Assembly (NCBI RefSeq): GCF_020075495.1
Contig: NZ_JABYQT010000007.1
Location: 124,001 to 188,000 of the forward strand
Direction: 5' to 3'
Origin: Vreelandella aquamarina
GTDB lineage: Bacteria > Pseudomonadota > Gammaproteobacteria > Pseudomonadales > Halomonadaceae
Length of the DNA stretch: 64,000 nt
This document shows positions 52,450 through 60,945 of this stretch, piece after piece (positions within the stretch are counted from its first letter, which is position 1; the number at the start of each line of letters is the position of its first letter). The notes under the pieces were generated by a model. That model saw only the letters and a program-made list of their open reading frames with translations, was not told the DNA's origin and did not search any database. The position numbers and the translations under genes are program-made.

Positions 52450-53913
52450 ATGGCTGATTCTTTCTTCTCTCTTCGCATACACGGTGTGCTTCGCTGTTTA
52501 GCCCCTCTATTGCTGCTACTGGGTATGCTGTTCAGCGGCTTCGCCCACGCCGGCGACGAGACCGCACCGGCCAACCCGATCGGGGAAGGACCCGCCGCGG
52601 GGCAGATCGAAACCACCCCTTCCCCACAAAAGGATGCGGAGATCCGTCAGCGTATCAGCGGCATTTTCAGCGAGATCGACGGGCTCGGCGCGGTCGAGAT
52701 CAACGTGGCTCAGGGCATCGTCACGCTTTCCGGTGAAACGGCCAACGAGCGCAAGGCGCAACAGGCCGTGGGCCTGGCCAACCGGCTGACCGATGTGGTC
52801 ATGGTCGATGATCACATCGACCGTACCCTGGACGTACAGGAAAACGTTTCTACCGCCTACCAGGGCTTGAGGGCGCGGGGCCAGAGCCTTTTGCGAGCGC
52901 TTCCGCTGATCCTGGTGGGCTTTTTGATCTTCGGGCTGGTCGCCTGGTTCGGCGCCTGGCTATCGAATCGCAAGGCGCTCTGGCAGCGGCTCACGCCCAA
53001 CCCGTTCGTCGCGGAACTCGTGGCGCAAACCATCAAGGTCGTGTTCATCGTGCTCGGGCTGATCATGGCCTTGAGCCTGATAGGCGCCGAGACCGTCATC
53101 GGCACCCTTCTGGGCGGCGCCGGGGTGATCGGTATCGCCATCGGCTTTGCGGTCAAGGACACCATCGAGAACTATATCGCCTCCTTGATGCTCAGCATTC
53201 GCCAACCCTTCCAGGCGCGGGATCACGTGGTCATCAACGACCGGGAAGGTATCGTGGTGCGCCTGACGTCTCGCGCTACCATTCTGATGACGCTGGAAGG
53301 CAACCAGCTGCGCATTCCCAACGCCGACGTGTTCAAGGGCATCATCCTCAACTACACCCAGAACCCGGAGCGCCGCTTCAATTTCGAGCTGGGCGTGGAT
53401 GCCAACGACGATCCTCTGGCCGCCATCAAGGTCGGCCTCGATGCCCTTCAGGCTCTGGAGTTCGTGCTGAGCGAACCCAAAGCCGTGGGCGTCATCAAGA
53501 ACGTGGGCGACTCCAACATCGTGCTGGAGTTTCTGGGCTGGGTCGATCAATCCACCACCGACTTCGGCAAGGCGCGCAGCATCGCCATCCGCGAAACCAA
53601 ACACGCCCTGGAAAACCAGGGGTTCAGCCTGCCAGAGCCGATCTACCGTTTGAGCGTTACCCCGGCGCTCGAACGCGCCTTGATGCAGCGCCAGCCCGCC
53701 CACCAACAGCCGGGCACTGCCCAGCCCAGCCAGCCCGCCACGACGAACGAAACAGGCGACGCCAAAGCGCGCGCTCAGCAGGTGCTCGATGGCAAGCACG
53801 ATGACGTATTCGATGCCCGGCCGGACGAAAAGCTGATGAAGAAGGTGGAGCAGGAGATCGCCCAGAGCGGCGACGGCACGGACCTTTTGAGCAAGCACTC
53901 TGCGCGGGAGTAG
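52450..53913 (+). CDS. MscS-family mechanosensitive channel with N-terminal BON domain
   Basis: A channel of about 487 residues. A signal peptide or first helix (LRCLAPLLLLLGMLFSGFAHA) is followed by a periplasmic BON domain (AEIRQRISGIFSEIDGLGAVEI to DDHIDRTLDV, about 65-130). Three membrane segments precede the pore helix GGAGVIGIAIGFAVKDTIENYIASLML and the cytoplasmic vestibule (RNRLTSRATILMTLEGNQLRIPN region, here VRLTSRATILMTLEG). The C-terminus is a Gln/Pro linker and an acidic tail. The ATG at 52450 has AGGG 6 bases upstream and is preferred over 52429 or 52444. Opening relieves hypo-osmotic shock, relevant in a halophile-like cell. Confidence 0.9.
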   Translation: MADSFFSLRIHGVLRCLAPLLLLLGMLFSGFAHAGDETAPANPIGEGPAAGQIETTPSPQKDAEIRQRISGIFSEIDGLGAVEINVAQGIVTLSGETANERKAQQAVGLANRLTDVVMVDDHIDRTLDVQENVSTAYQGLRARGQSLLRALPLILVGFLIFGLVAWFGAWLSNRKALWQRLTPNPFVAELVAQTIKVVFIVLGLIMALSLIGAETVIGTLLGGAGVIGIAIGFAVKDTIENYIASLMLSIRQPFQARDHVVINDREGIVVRLTSRATILMTLEGNQLRIPNADVFKGIILNYTQNPERRFNFELGVDANDDPLAAIKVGLDALQALEFVLSEPKAVGVIKNVGDSNIVLEFLGWVDQSTTDFGKARSIAIRETKHALENQGFSLPEPIYRLSVTPALERALMQRQPAHQQPGTAQPSQPATTNETGDAKARAQQVLDGKHDDVFDARPDEKLMKKVEQEIAQSGDGTDLLSKHSARE

Positions 53914-54020
53914 GCGTTTCGATGTACTAACACGCCCATCTGCATGTAATACTCTGCAGTCTTCAGGTGCGGGAAGTAGACTCCGGTACGCACCGTCCGC
54001 AAACACTCAGAGGACCAGGA

Positions 54021-54521
54021 ATGAACATCAACAAGACACGGCTGTTGGCCCTGCTCGCCCTGCTACCCACCATGGCACTGGCCCAGGACGCCCCTACCGC
54101 CTCGCAGTGGCAAACCGAAGAGCACCACGACGAAGAGCTGGATTTACACTTCGTCGTGCTCGAGACCCATGCCGTAGGGCTCGCTGTGCCGACAGTCGTG
54201 TTTCGTTGCCTCGAAGACACGACGGTTGCCTACTTCGACCTGTTCGAGCAGGACGAAAGCGATACCTACGAGTACGAGGCCATTACAGTGGCGCTTGATG
54301 ACGCCGACTTCGAACCGGTCGACCTGCAGCCGATTGACGACGGCCATGCGCTGGGCTTCTGGCAAAGTGACGAGGCCATCCCGTTCATTCAAGGCCTGTT
54401 CGGCGCGCAGACGCTGAGCCTGAAGGCGACCCCGGTCGAGGGTGACCCCATCGAGCTCGAGTTCAACATCGAAGGTATCGAGGAAAGGATCAAAGCGGTC
54501 CGGGAGACCTGCAGCTGGTAG
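54021..54521 (+). CDS. Secreted protein of unknown function
   Basis: A 166-residue protein with a signal peptide (LLALLALLPTMALAQ), then an acidic beta-rich domain (VVFRCLEDTTVAYFDLFEQDE) ending in a Cys near the C-terminus (RETCSW). The two Cys (FRCLED and RETCSW) may form a disulfide. The pattern faintly resembles periplasmic proteins associated with type VI secretion (VasI-like), but I do not claim this. The start ATG at 54021 has AGGACCAGGA just upstream. Confidence 0.75.
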   Translation: MNINKTRLLALLALLPTMALAQDAPTASQWQTEEHHDEELDLHFVVLETHAVGLAVPTVVFRCLEDTTVAYFDLFEQDESDTYEYEAITVALDDADFEPVDLQPIDDGHALGFWQSDEAIPFIQGLFGAQTLSLKATPVEGDPIELEFNIEGIEERIKAVRETCSW

Positions 54522-54536
54522 GGGTTGGCTCGCAGG

Positions 54537-54857
54537 CTAGGCGATAGCATTCAAGGCGGCTTCGAGCTTCAGAAGCGGATGCGTGACACCGTCTACAACG
54601 GCAATAGCCTCGACCGGGGCCACCTCGACGACGTACTCCCGGTCGCCTTCGGGAAAGCGTGCCAGGGTCAAAAGGATTCGCCCCGGGCGCTCGTTGACCC
54701 GGCGCAGATCCCAAAGGCCGCTCGAGAGATCGAGCACGACGCGGCCCGTGGCGCGCTCGACAATGACCGGTGAATAGACCCAAAGCGACATGCGCGGCTC
54801 GAAAGCCACGGTCGTGATTTCGTACTGACCCTCGAGTACGTAGTGCGGTGATTCCAT
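54537..54857 (-). CDS. Uncharacterised conserved-looking protein
   Basis: A 106-residue soluble protein with alternating beta strands (YEITTVAFEPRMSLWVYSPVIVE, VVLDLSSGLWDLRRV, RILLTLARFPEG) and no signal peptide. I do not recognise the family. It ends 16 bases from the secreted-protein gene in convergent orientation and lies 19 bases downstream of the Gdx exporter gene on the same strand, so it may share the guanidine-controlled transcript. Confidence 0.65.
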   Translation of the reverse strand: MESPHYVLEGQYEITTVAFEPRMSLWVYSPVIVERATGRVVLDLSSGLWDLRRVNERPGRILLTLARFPEGDREYVVEVAPVEAIAVVDGVTHPLLKLEAALNAIA

Positions 54858-54875
54858 CCTGCGCCCTGCCCTTCA

Positions 54876-55193
54876 TCACGCGTGGGAAAGCTTGAGCCCC
54901 ACCAGACCCGCCACGATCAGCGTCAAACTCACAAGCTTCAGTACACCGACGGATTCACCGAACAGCACGATGCCCAGAACCGCCGTGCCCACCGCCCCGA
55001 TGCCCACCCAGATGGCGTAGGCGGTACCCACCGGCAGAGTTTTCAGCGCCAGACCCAGCAGCAGAAAACTCGCCGCCAGCGAAAACACCGTCCAGGCGGT
55101 CGGCCAGAGTTTCGTGAAGCCCTCGGAGTACTTGAGCCCGATGGCCCAGCCGATTTCCAGAAGCCCCGCGATAAACAGAATGATCCAGCTCAT
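54876..55193 (-). CDS. sugE: Guanidinium exporter Gdx (SugE, small multidrug resistance family)
   Basis: A 105-residue four-helix exporter with the essential Glu in the first helix ([20 protein letters not shown]) and the signature [20 protein letters not shown], as in SugE/Gdx. The GxxW..K motif around WAIGLK is characteristic of Gdx rather than EmrE. A guanidine-II type riboswitch lies directly upstream, which makes guanidinium the most likely substrate. It works as a proton antiporter dual-topology dimer in the inner membrane. Confidence 0.94.
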   Translation of the reverse strand: MSWIILFIAGLLEIGWAIGLKYSEGFTKLWPTAWTVFSLAASFLLLGLALKTLPVGTAYAIWVGIGAVGTAVLGIVLFGESVGVLKLVSLTLIVAGLVGLKLSHA

Positions 55194-55211
55194 CCCTATC
55201 CCTTCAGTGTT

Positions 55212-55255
55212 GGGGCCGTCCCCTTGAGCGAATCGAGCGGCGAGGTCGTCCTCGC
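55212..55255 (-). promoter_or_regulatory. Guanidine-II (mini-ykkC) riboswitch upstream of sugE
   Basis: On the minus strand, two short hairpins with ACGR loops are found in tandem. The first is GCGAGG-ACGA-CCTCGC (55240-55255) and the second is GGGG-ACGG-CCCC (55212-55223), joined by 16 bases. The second ends 16 bases before a ribosome-binding sequence (GAAGGGA) and the sugE ATG. Two ACGR-loop hairpins next to a sugE gene are the definition of the guanidine-II class, which turns on translation when guanidine binds. Confidence 0.9.
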
Positions 55256-55386
55256 TTCGAATGGCGACTGTATAGGGTAATCACTCGGACGCTTTTCGAC
55301 CACGTATTGCATGATGAAGCTATCAAGTAACACGCGACGCGACAGCCAACGAAGGCCGCCAGATCGAAAGTGTGTTGAACGAGGGC

Positions 55387-55662
55387 TCAGCACGGCGAAA
55401 CCTGATAAGTACGATAGACGCCCGGCCCTGACCAGGTAACCGCGGTAAAGGCGAAGGTCATCTCGCCTTGCGCTTGAAGCTCTCGGAGCAATTCGGCGGG
55501 CGGCCAGCCGCTCGGCGTATCGACAAAGGCGTAGCCCTCTTCCAGCAGCCGCTTCACCCACTCCACCAGCTCGAGGTTGCCCTGGTAGGCAATACGCCGG
55601 CGGGGCGTATCGGCGGTTTGGATGATGCCGCTGTGAATGAGCGTCACGCACTTTAATGTCAT
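55387..55662 (-). CDS. Uncharacterised small protein
   Basis: A 91-residue protein without signal peptide. It begins TLKCVTLIHSGIIQ and contains NLELVEWVKRLLEEGYAFVDTPSGWPPAELLRELQAQG, an alpha/beta pattern that I cannot assign. The ATG at 55662 is chosen because the 60 residues upstream overlap the CatB-like gene. It is 53 bases downstream of that gene on the same strand. Confidence 0.62.
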   Translation of the reverse strand: MTLKCVTLIHSGIIQTADTPRRRIAYQGNLELVEWVKRLLEEGYAFVDTPSGWPPAELLRELQAQGEMTFAFTAVTWSGPGVYRTYQVSPC

Positions 55663-55714
55663 GGTTCTACCCGGTGCACGCTGCGTTGCTCTGGCTTCGC
55701 CGTTGAGAGTTTCA

Positions 55715-56353
55715 TCAAGCGCTGCTGGCTTCACGTAGCGCCGCCAGATCACACCCCACGATAGCCTCGAGATGGGCCGTGATTTTATCGGCGCTCCACT
55801 CCCACCAGGCGATCTCCAGAAGCTCGTGGATCGTACTCTCATCGAAGCGATACTTGATCACCCTGGCAGGATTGCCGCCCACCACGCTGTACGCCGGCAC
55901 ATCGGCCACTACCACGGACTTGCTCGCGATGATGGCGCCGTGGCCCACCTTCACGCCCGGCATCAGGGTGGCTTCAAAACCGATCCAGACATCATTGCCA
56001 ACCTCCGTGTCGCCCTTGTAGGGCAGCTCATCCGCTTCGGGCATGACCTTTTCCCAGCCCTGGCCAAATATCTGGAAGGGGTAGGTCGAAAAGCCGGACG
56101 TCTTGTGGTTCGCGCCATTCATGATGAAGGTGACGTCTTTCGCGATGGCGCAGAATTTACCGATGACGAGTTTGTCGCCAATGAACGGGAAGTGATAAAG
56201 CACGTTGCGCTCGAAGCGCTCGGGCCCTTCCGGGTCATCGTAGTAGGTGTAATCACCCACGATGATGTTTTTTGATTCAATGTAGTTCTTCAGATAGCCT
56301 ACTTGCGGGAAGCCCTTCATGGGTGCTTTGTCGTCAGGGTTTGGGCCTTTCAC
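55715..56353 (-). CDS. CatB/Vat-type xenobiotic O-acetyltransferase
   Basis: A 212-residue left-handed beta-helix acetyltransferase (hexapeptide repeats). The start VKGPNPDDKAPMKGFPQVGYLKN and the later FCAIAKDVTFIMNGANHKTSGFSTYPF match chloramphenicol and streptogramin acetyltransferases of the CatB/Vat type, with the catalytic His in NGANHK. I chose the GTG at 56353 with GGAGG 5-9 bases upstream; the frame start at 56416 is less conserved. The natural substrate may be different from antibiotics. Confidence 0.9.
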   Translation of the reverse strand: MKGPNPDDKAPMKGFPQVGYLKNYIESKNIIVGDYTYYDDPEGPERFERNVLYHFPFIGDKLVIGKFCAIAKDVTFIMNGANHKTSGFSTYPFQIFGQGWEKVMPEADELPYKGDTEVGNDVWIGFEATLMPGVKVGHGAIIASKSVVVADVPAYSVVGGNPARVIKYRFDESTIHELLEIAWWEWSADKITAHLEAIVGCDLAALREASSA

Positions 56354-56495
56354 ACTGCCTCCGATCCATGGCTTACAACGAAAAGAAAACAAGGAGCGTA
56401 CACCAGCGGCGATCACGCCTGAAGAGCGGTATTTGCGCTATACTGCCCCCCTTTTGATTTTCGACTCAACCCAAGACGACCCGTCAGAGCCTCCC

Positions 56496-57692
56496 ATGCC
56501 CTTTGCCCTACCAGGATTATCCGCGCCGCTGATTCAAGCGCTCAACGAGCTGGGCTACCAAACGCCCACGCCGATCCAGCAACAAGCGATTCCTGTCATT
56601 CTCTCGGGCAAGGATCTGGTCGCCACCGCCCAGACCGGCACGGGCAAAACCGCGGCCTTCGTGCTGCCGCTGCTCGAGCGCTTCAGCACGGCAGGCGAGC
56701 TGCGCGGCAAACGCATTCGCGCGCTGATTCTGGTGCCGACTCGGGAGCTCGCGGTTCAGGTCGAGGCCAGCGTGACGCAATACGCCAAACACCTGCCCCT
56801 GACCTCCATGGCCGCCTACGGGGGCGTGGATACCGCGCCGCAAAAGGCGCGCTTGATCGAAGGGGTCGATATTCTGGTGGCCACACCGGGCCGGCTACTG
56901 GACCTGGCGCATCAGCGGGCAGTGCATTTCGATGAACTCGAAGCGCTGGTGCTGGACGAAGCGGACCGCATGGTCGACATGGGCTTTGTCGATGACATCC
57001 ACAAGATCATGGTGCGCCTGCCGGAAAAGCGTCAGAACCTGCTGTTCACCGCCACCATGACCAACGAGGTTCGGGCGCTGGCTTCCGAGTTTGCAGACAG
57101 CAAGAAGAGCGAGCTGGCGGCGGACATCTCCATTACCCCGAACGTGCGCGCCGCCGCCAGCATCGAGCAGTGGCTCATCACGGTCGACAAGGACACCAAG
57201 TCGGCGCTGTTGAGCCACTTGATTACCGAGAATGCGTGGGATCAGGCGCTGATCTTCGTCGAGAAGAAACACAGCGCCGCCAAGCTGGTGGCCCAGCTCG
57301 AAAAGCGCGGCATCAAGGCGGATTCCATCCACGGCGGCCGAAGCCAGGCGATGCGCGAAACCGTGCTGGGTCAGTTCAAATCCGGCGAACTCAAGTACCT
57401 GGTGGCGACCGGCGTGGCCGCGCGCGGGCTGGATATTGGCGAACTGAGCCGCGTGGTGAATTACGATTTGCCCTTCCCGGCAGAAGAGTACATCCACCGT
57501 ATTGGCCGAACCGGCCGTGCGGGGGCCACGGGTGAAGCCATCTCGCTGGTCGATATCAGCGACTTCAAGAACCTTTGCGCCATTGAGAAGCGGCTGAACG
57601 CGGTCATCGAGCGCCGGGAAATCGAGGGTTTTCCGGTTCAAAAGGCAGTACCCGTTTCACACTTGAACCATGTGAAAAAAGGCAAACGTTAG
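56496..57692 (+). CDS. rhlE: DEAD-box RNA helicase (RhlE type)
   Basis: A 398-residue helicase. Motifs are Q (TPIQQQAI), I (AQTGTGKT), Ia (PTRELAVQ), II (LDEADRMVDMG), III (FTAT, where SAT is more common), IV (LIFVEKK), V (VATGVAARGLDI) and VI (YIHRIGRTGRAG). It has no long basic tail, closer to RhlE than to DbpA or SrmB. The ATG at 56496 is chosen from conservation of FALPGLSAPLIQAL; the frame is open from 56319. It is divergent from the CatB-like gene. Confidence 0.91.
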   Translation: MPFALPGLSAPLIQALNELGYQTPTPIQQQAIPVILSGKDLVATAQTGTGKTAAFVLPLLERFSTAGELRGKRIRALILVPTRELAVQVEASVTQYAKHLPLTSMAAYGGVDTAPQKARLIEGVDILVATPGRLLDLAHQRAVHFDELEALVLDEADRMVDMGFVDDIHKIMVRLPEKRQNLLFTATMTNEVRALASEFADSKKSELAADISITPNVRAAASIEQWLITVDKDTKSALLSHLITENAWDQALIFVEKKHSAAKLVAQLEKRGIKADSIHGGRSQAMRETVLGQFKSGELKYLVATGVAARGLDIGELSRVVNYDLPFPAEEYIHRIGRTGRAGATGEAISLVDISDFKNLCAIEKRLNAVIERREIEGFPVQKAVPVSHLNHVKKGKR

Positions 57693-57713
57693 GCTGAATC
57701 AGGAAGGTCACAT

Positions 57714-58529
57714 ATGACCGACACGGCTCATTTCTGGCGCGATCCTGCCATGCCCTTTGTAGAAAGCCGACGCGCTTGCCAAAGCCGGGCGTGCTATAGG
57801 CCGCACAATCATCCGACCTTTTCGATTGGCGCGGTCGATCAGGGTGCCAGTGTTTTTACCGGCGCCAACAATCCACCGATAACGCTAAAAGCGGGTATGG
57901 TCGTCTTCGTACCCGCCGGAAAAGTGCACGCCTGTAACCCCTCCCCGGGCACGCAGTGGAGCTACCAGATGCTGCATCTGAATGCGCGTTGGCTTCAGAC
58001 GGTGAGAAGCGAATACGCCGAGTGTGGGGTCGAGTTGGAGGCGGATGAGGCGATATGCATCGTCGATCAGGCATCGATCTACCAGGCCTTTTGTAGGCTC
58101 AATGAGCTGCTATTTTCGCCGGCCGGCCGTGACGAAAAGGAGTCGGCCCTCATCGACTTCATGGCCACCTGCGACCTCTCCAATGGCGTTCGGGTAGACC
58201 CTCCCTATCAGACCGTGGGTCATGTAGAGCGTCTAGATCCGGTACTGGCTCTGATGGAAGACACGCTGAGCCGGTCGCGTTCTTTAAGTGAGCTTTCCGA
58301 CATGGTGGGCATGAGCCGCTACCAGTTCATTCGCGCGTTTCGAGCCAGAACCGGCATGTCGCCCCACGCCTGGCAACTCAACCAGCGAATCAACCTCGGG
58401 CGTGATCGAATCCGCGAAGGAGGCGCTATCGCCACGGTGGCCCAGGAACTAGGGTTTGCCGATCAGGCGCATTTTCAGCGCATGTTCAAGGCGTTCACGG
58501 GTATTACCCCGGCGCGATACCGGCGCTAG
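57714..58529 (+). CDS. AraC-family regulator
   Basis: A 271-residue AraC protein with an N-terminal cupin sensor (NHPTFSIGAVDQGASVF and GMVVFVPAGKVHAC) and a C-terminal double helix-turn-helix (LSDMVGMSRYQFIRAFRARTG and VAQELGFADQAHFQRMFKAFTG). The LysE-type exporter gene follows 74 bases later on the same strand. AraC-LysE neighbours usually form a regulator-exporter pair, so amino-acid export is its likely target. Confidence 0.9.
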   Translation: MTDTAHFWRDPAMPFVESRRACQSRACYRPHNHPTFSIGAVDQGASVFTGANNPPITLKAGMVVFVPAGKVHACNPSPGTQWSYQMLHLNARWLQTVRSEYAECGVELEADEAICIVDQASIYQAFCRLNELLFSPAGRDEKESALIDFMATCDLSNGVRVDPPYQTVGHVERLDPVLALMEDTLSRSRSLSELSDMVGMSRYQFIRAFRARTGMSPHAWQLNQRINLGRDRIREGGAIATVAQELGFADQAHFQRMFKAFTGITPARYRR

Positions 58530-58603
58530 CTCTGCAATATCGTTCAATACGAGGCAATCCGCGGGCTGCATACTTTGCGTCGTTACGTAAAGGATGCAGG
58601 TCA

Positions 58604-59251
58604 ATGGAACATTTCATCATTATCGCAGCCGCGCATTTTCTAGCGCTAATATCTCCCGGGCCCGATTTTTTCCTGGTCACACGCAGCTCCTTGCGCGACG
58701 GCTGGAAGGTCGCCAGCGGTGCGTGTATAGGAATCGCCCTGGCCAATGGCGTATTCATACTGGGGGCCTTTACCGGGGTAGGCGTGCTGCGCGCCGAGAC
58801 GCACTTGTTCGTGGCCTTGCAGATGGCGGGCTGTCTCTACCTGGTCTATCTGGGGATTTTGTTCATTCGCCATGCAGGCTCCAATACGATGGCCAGTTTG
58901 TCCAAAACCGACGATCACGGCCGGGCCAGACACCGCTTTCAAGCCTGGGGCCGCGCCGCCGCCATGGGGTTCTTATCCGGTATCCTGAATCCCAAAAACG
59001 CGATCTTCTACGTCAGCCTGGCCGCCATGCTGACCGGCCCTTATGCCTCCACCGGCTGGAAAATCGCGTATGGGGTCTGGATGTTCAGCGCCGTTTTGAT
59101 CTGGGATCTGCTGGTCGCGCTGATGATAGGCAACCGAGTCGTGCTTCAACGTTTTGCTCGTATATTGCCTTGGCTTGAGCGGGCATCGGGCTCGCTTTTG
59201 CTCCTGCTCGCGGGTGGGGTGATCATGAAGATAGCTTTGGAAAGTATTTAG
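58604..59251 (+). CDS. LysE-family amino-acid exporter
   Basis: A 215-residue six-helix exporter. The start SPGPDFFLVTRSSLRDGWKVASGACIG includes the PGPD motif of the LysE/RhtB family, and NPKNAIFYVSLAAML matches the conserved NPK segment. Likely controlled by the upstream AraC gene. Substrate not determined. Confidence 0.9.
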   Translation: MEHFIIIAAAHFLALISPGPDFFLVTRSSLRDGWKVASGACIGIALANGVFILGAFTGVGVLRAETHLFVALQMAGCLYLVYLGILFIRHAGSNTMASLSKTDDHGRARHRFQAWGRAAAMGFLSGILNPKNAIFYVSLAAMLTGPYASTGWKIAYGVWMFSAVLIWDLLVALMIGNRVVLQRFARILPWLERASGSLLLLLAGGVIMKIALESI

Positions 59252-59319
59252 GCTTGGTGAACACATGTTCAGGTGCTCTCTAAAAGCCGGCATTCTTACC
59301 AGGCACGAGATCTTAAAAG

Positions 59320-60285
59320 TTATCTCTCATCCCGAGCGGGTGAAAACGCGTCCAGCAGCTCGGCGTTGGTCGGGTATTTCTCCAGTAGCTTACACAGCTT
59401 CTGCGCCCCTTCGACGGGTTTGAGCTGCGTCAACGCGCGGCGCAGGGCGCGTACCTTTTCGATATCTTTTGAGTCGATCAACAGCTCTTCCCGGCGGGTG
59501 CTGCTTTTGACGATATCGATGGCCGGGAAGATCCGCTGGCTGGCCACCTCGCGTGACAGCACGATTTCCATATTGCCCGTGCCCTTGAACTCCTCGAAAA
59601 TCACCTGATCCATCCGGCTGCCCGTCTCCACCAGCACGGTGGCCAGAATGGTGAGCGACCCGCCGTTTTCGATCTTTCGCGCCGCGCCAAACAGCTTGCG
59701 GGGTATTTCCATCGCCCGGCTATCCAGCCCGCCGGACATGGTGCAACCATTGCCCCGCTGCTCGGCGTTATGAACCCGCGAAAGCCTGGTCAGGGAATCG
59801 ATCATGATCATCACATCGTGCCCTTCGCCCGCCTGCCTACGCGCCGTTGCCAAGAGCTGATCGGCCAACCGCACGTGGTGGGCGTAGCTTTCATCTGAGG
59901 AGGACGCATGCACCTCGGCCGACACGCTGCGCTTGAAGTCCGTCACCTCTTCCGGGCGCTCGTCGATCAGCAAGGCGTACAGCTTGATAGCCGGGTGCGC
60001 CTCGGCCACGGCCTGGCAGATGTGTTTGAGCAGCGTCGTCTTGCCCGAGCCCGGGGGTGCGACGATCAGCCCGCGCTGGCCCATGCCAATGGGCGTGATC
60101 AAATCCATCGCCCGCACGCTGCGCTGGGTGGAACCTGCTGCAAGCTCGATGCGTGGGGATGGATGAATCGCAACGCCATTTAGAAAGCGTTTTTCGGGAT
60201 CATCCTGGAATTGATCTTCAACGACGTCGGCGGGTTTGGCCTCTTGCTGCCGTTTGACCTTCAAGCCTAGTGTTTTTCTCGTCAT
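59320..60285 (-). CDS. Rho-like ATPase lacking the N-terminal RNA-binding domain
   Basis: A 321-residue homologue of the C-terminal two thirds of transcription termination factor Rho. Walker A is PPGSGKT (77-83; canonical Rho has PPKAGKT), Walker B is VMIMIDS, and the R-loop FKGTGN (233-238) is intact. The Q-loop reads GNGCTMSGG where E. coli has ASGKVLTGG, so the RNA-contacting Lys is replaced by Cys. Only about 45 residues precede the ATPase core, against more than 130 in normal Rho, so the cold-shock-like primary RNA site is absent. Upstream DNA is AT-rich without a coding frame that could supply it. It may be a paralogue with a changed role or a decayed copy; a full-length rho is expected elsewhere. 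Confidence 0.85.
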   Translation of the reverse strand: MTRKTLGLKVKRQQEAKPADVVEDQFQDDPEKRFLNGVAIHPSPRIELAAGSTQRSVRAMDLITPIGMGQRGLIVAPPGSGKTTLLKHICQAVAEAHPAIKLYALLIDERPEEVTDFKRSVSAEVHASSSDESYAHHVRLADQLLATARRQAGEGHDVMIMIDSLTRLSRVHNAEQRGNGCTMSGGLDSRAMEIPRKLFGAARKIENGGSLTILATVLVETGSRMDQVIFEEFKGTGNMEIVLSREVASQRIFPAIDIVKSSTRREELLIDSKDIEKVRALRRALTQLKPVEGAQKLCKLLEKYPTNAELLDAFSPARDER

Positions 60286-60945
60286 AATCTTGATGCGTCG
60301 CCTTGTATTGTAGAGTGTTCTTAGAGTGACTTCTGGGCTTTGAAAATTGTATTGGTCTTGCTAGATATACTTATTCTACCCAGCTTACTGAGCCATACCT
60401 TGCAGCTGACTACTTAGAAACCATTCCAGCGATATTGTTTCTTAACAGGTAAAGTACTTTCTTTTTTGCTCACAAAAGCAATAACCTGTTTTCATTTAAA
60501 AGCTTCTTTAAGCCAAATTTAATTAACAAAAAGATCTGAATTTAAAGTCAAGCACTACTTAATCAAGTATGAGGCAAGCTCAAAGCCGCGTAAAAGGTTG
60601 ACTTAAATTTCAAAATTAAGCATTTTTTTAAATATTTCCTAAAAAACGCACACCCAGGATAGAAAAATGGCAGAAGCTTTGGAAAAATAGCATAACATAC
60701 TGAACTAATTGATCACGCTATTGCAGATACAAGTAATAACCTGAGAGGCCATATTGGTTATGGATGCTTGCGAATGGCCTATGGCCCGCTCTATAACCCG
60801 GGTCAAGGATTGGCTATGACGGGTAGCGGGCCGATGTGACTAAATTCGGTAGACGCGAGGGCTATATTTAATTAATCATCTGCGCATCTGAATTGTGCAC
60901 CTGCACTTAACAACCAACATAAATCTTTATGCATCTACTTTTTAA
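60286..60945. other. AT-rich intergenic region between rho-like and AIPR genes
   Basis: 660 bases without a coding frame. Composition falls sharply after 60290. A GC-richer patch at 60745-60860 contains an 8+5 bp inverted repeat (separate entry). This looks like the left edge of transferred DNA. No integrase, tRNA or direct repeat was found. Confidence 0.6.
60783..60832. repeat. Inverted repeat in the AT-rich flank
   Basis: Arms GGCCCGCT (60783-60790) and AGCGGGCC (60825-60832) are perfect complements. After a 5-base bulge they continue as ACCCG (60796-60800) and CGGGT (60820-60824), leaving a 19-base loop. It sits inside a GC-rich patch of about 110 bases in AT-rich DNA. It could be a REP-type element or part of a structured RNA. 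Confidence 0.6.

Noticed and set aside
52960-54006. Minus-strand frame of 348 codons opposite the MscS gene
   Set aside because: Antisense shadow of a gene with clear channel motifs.
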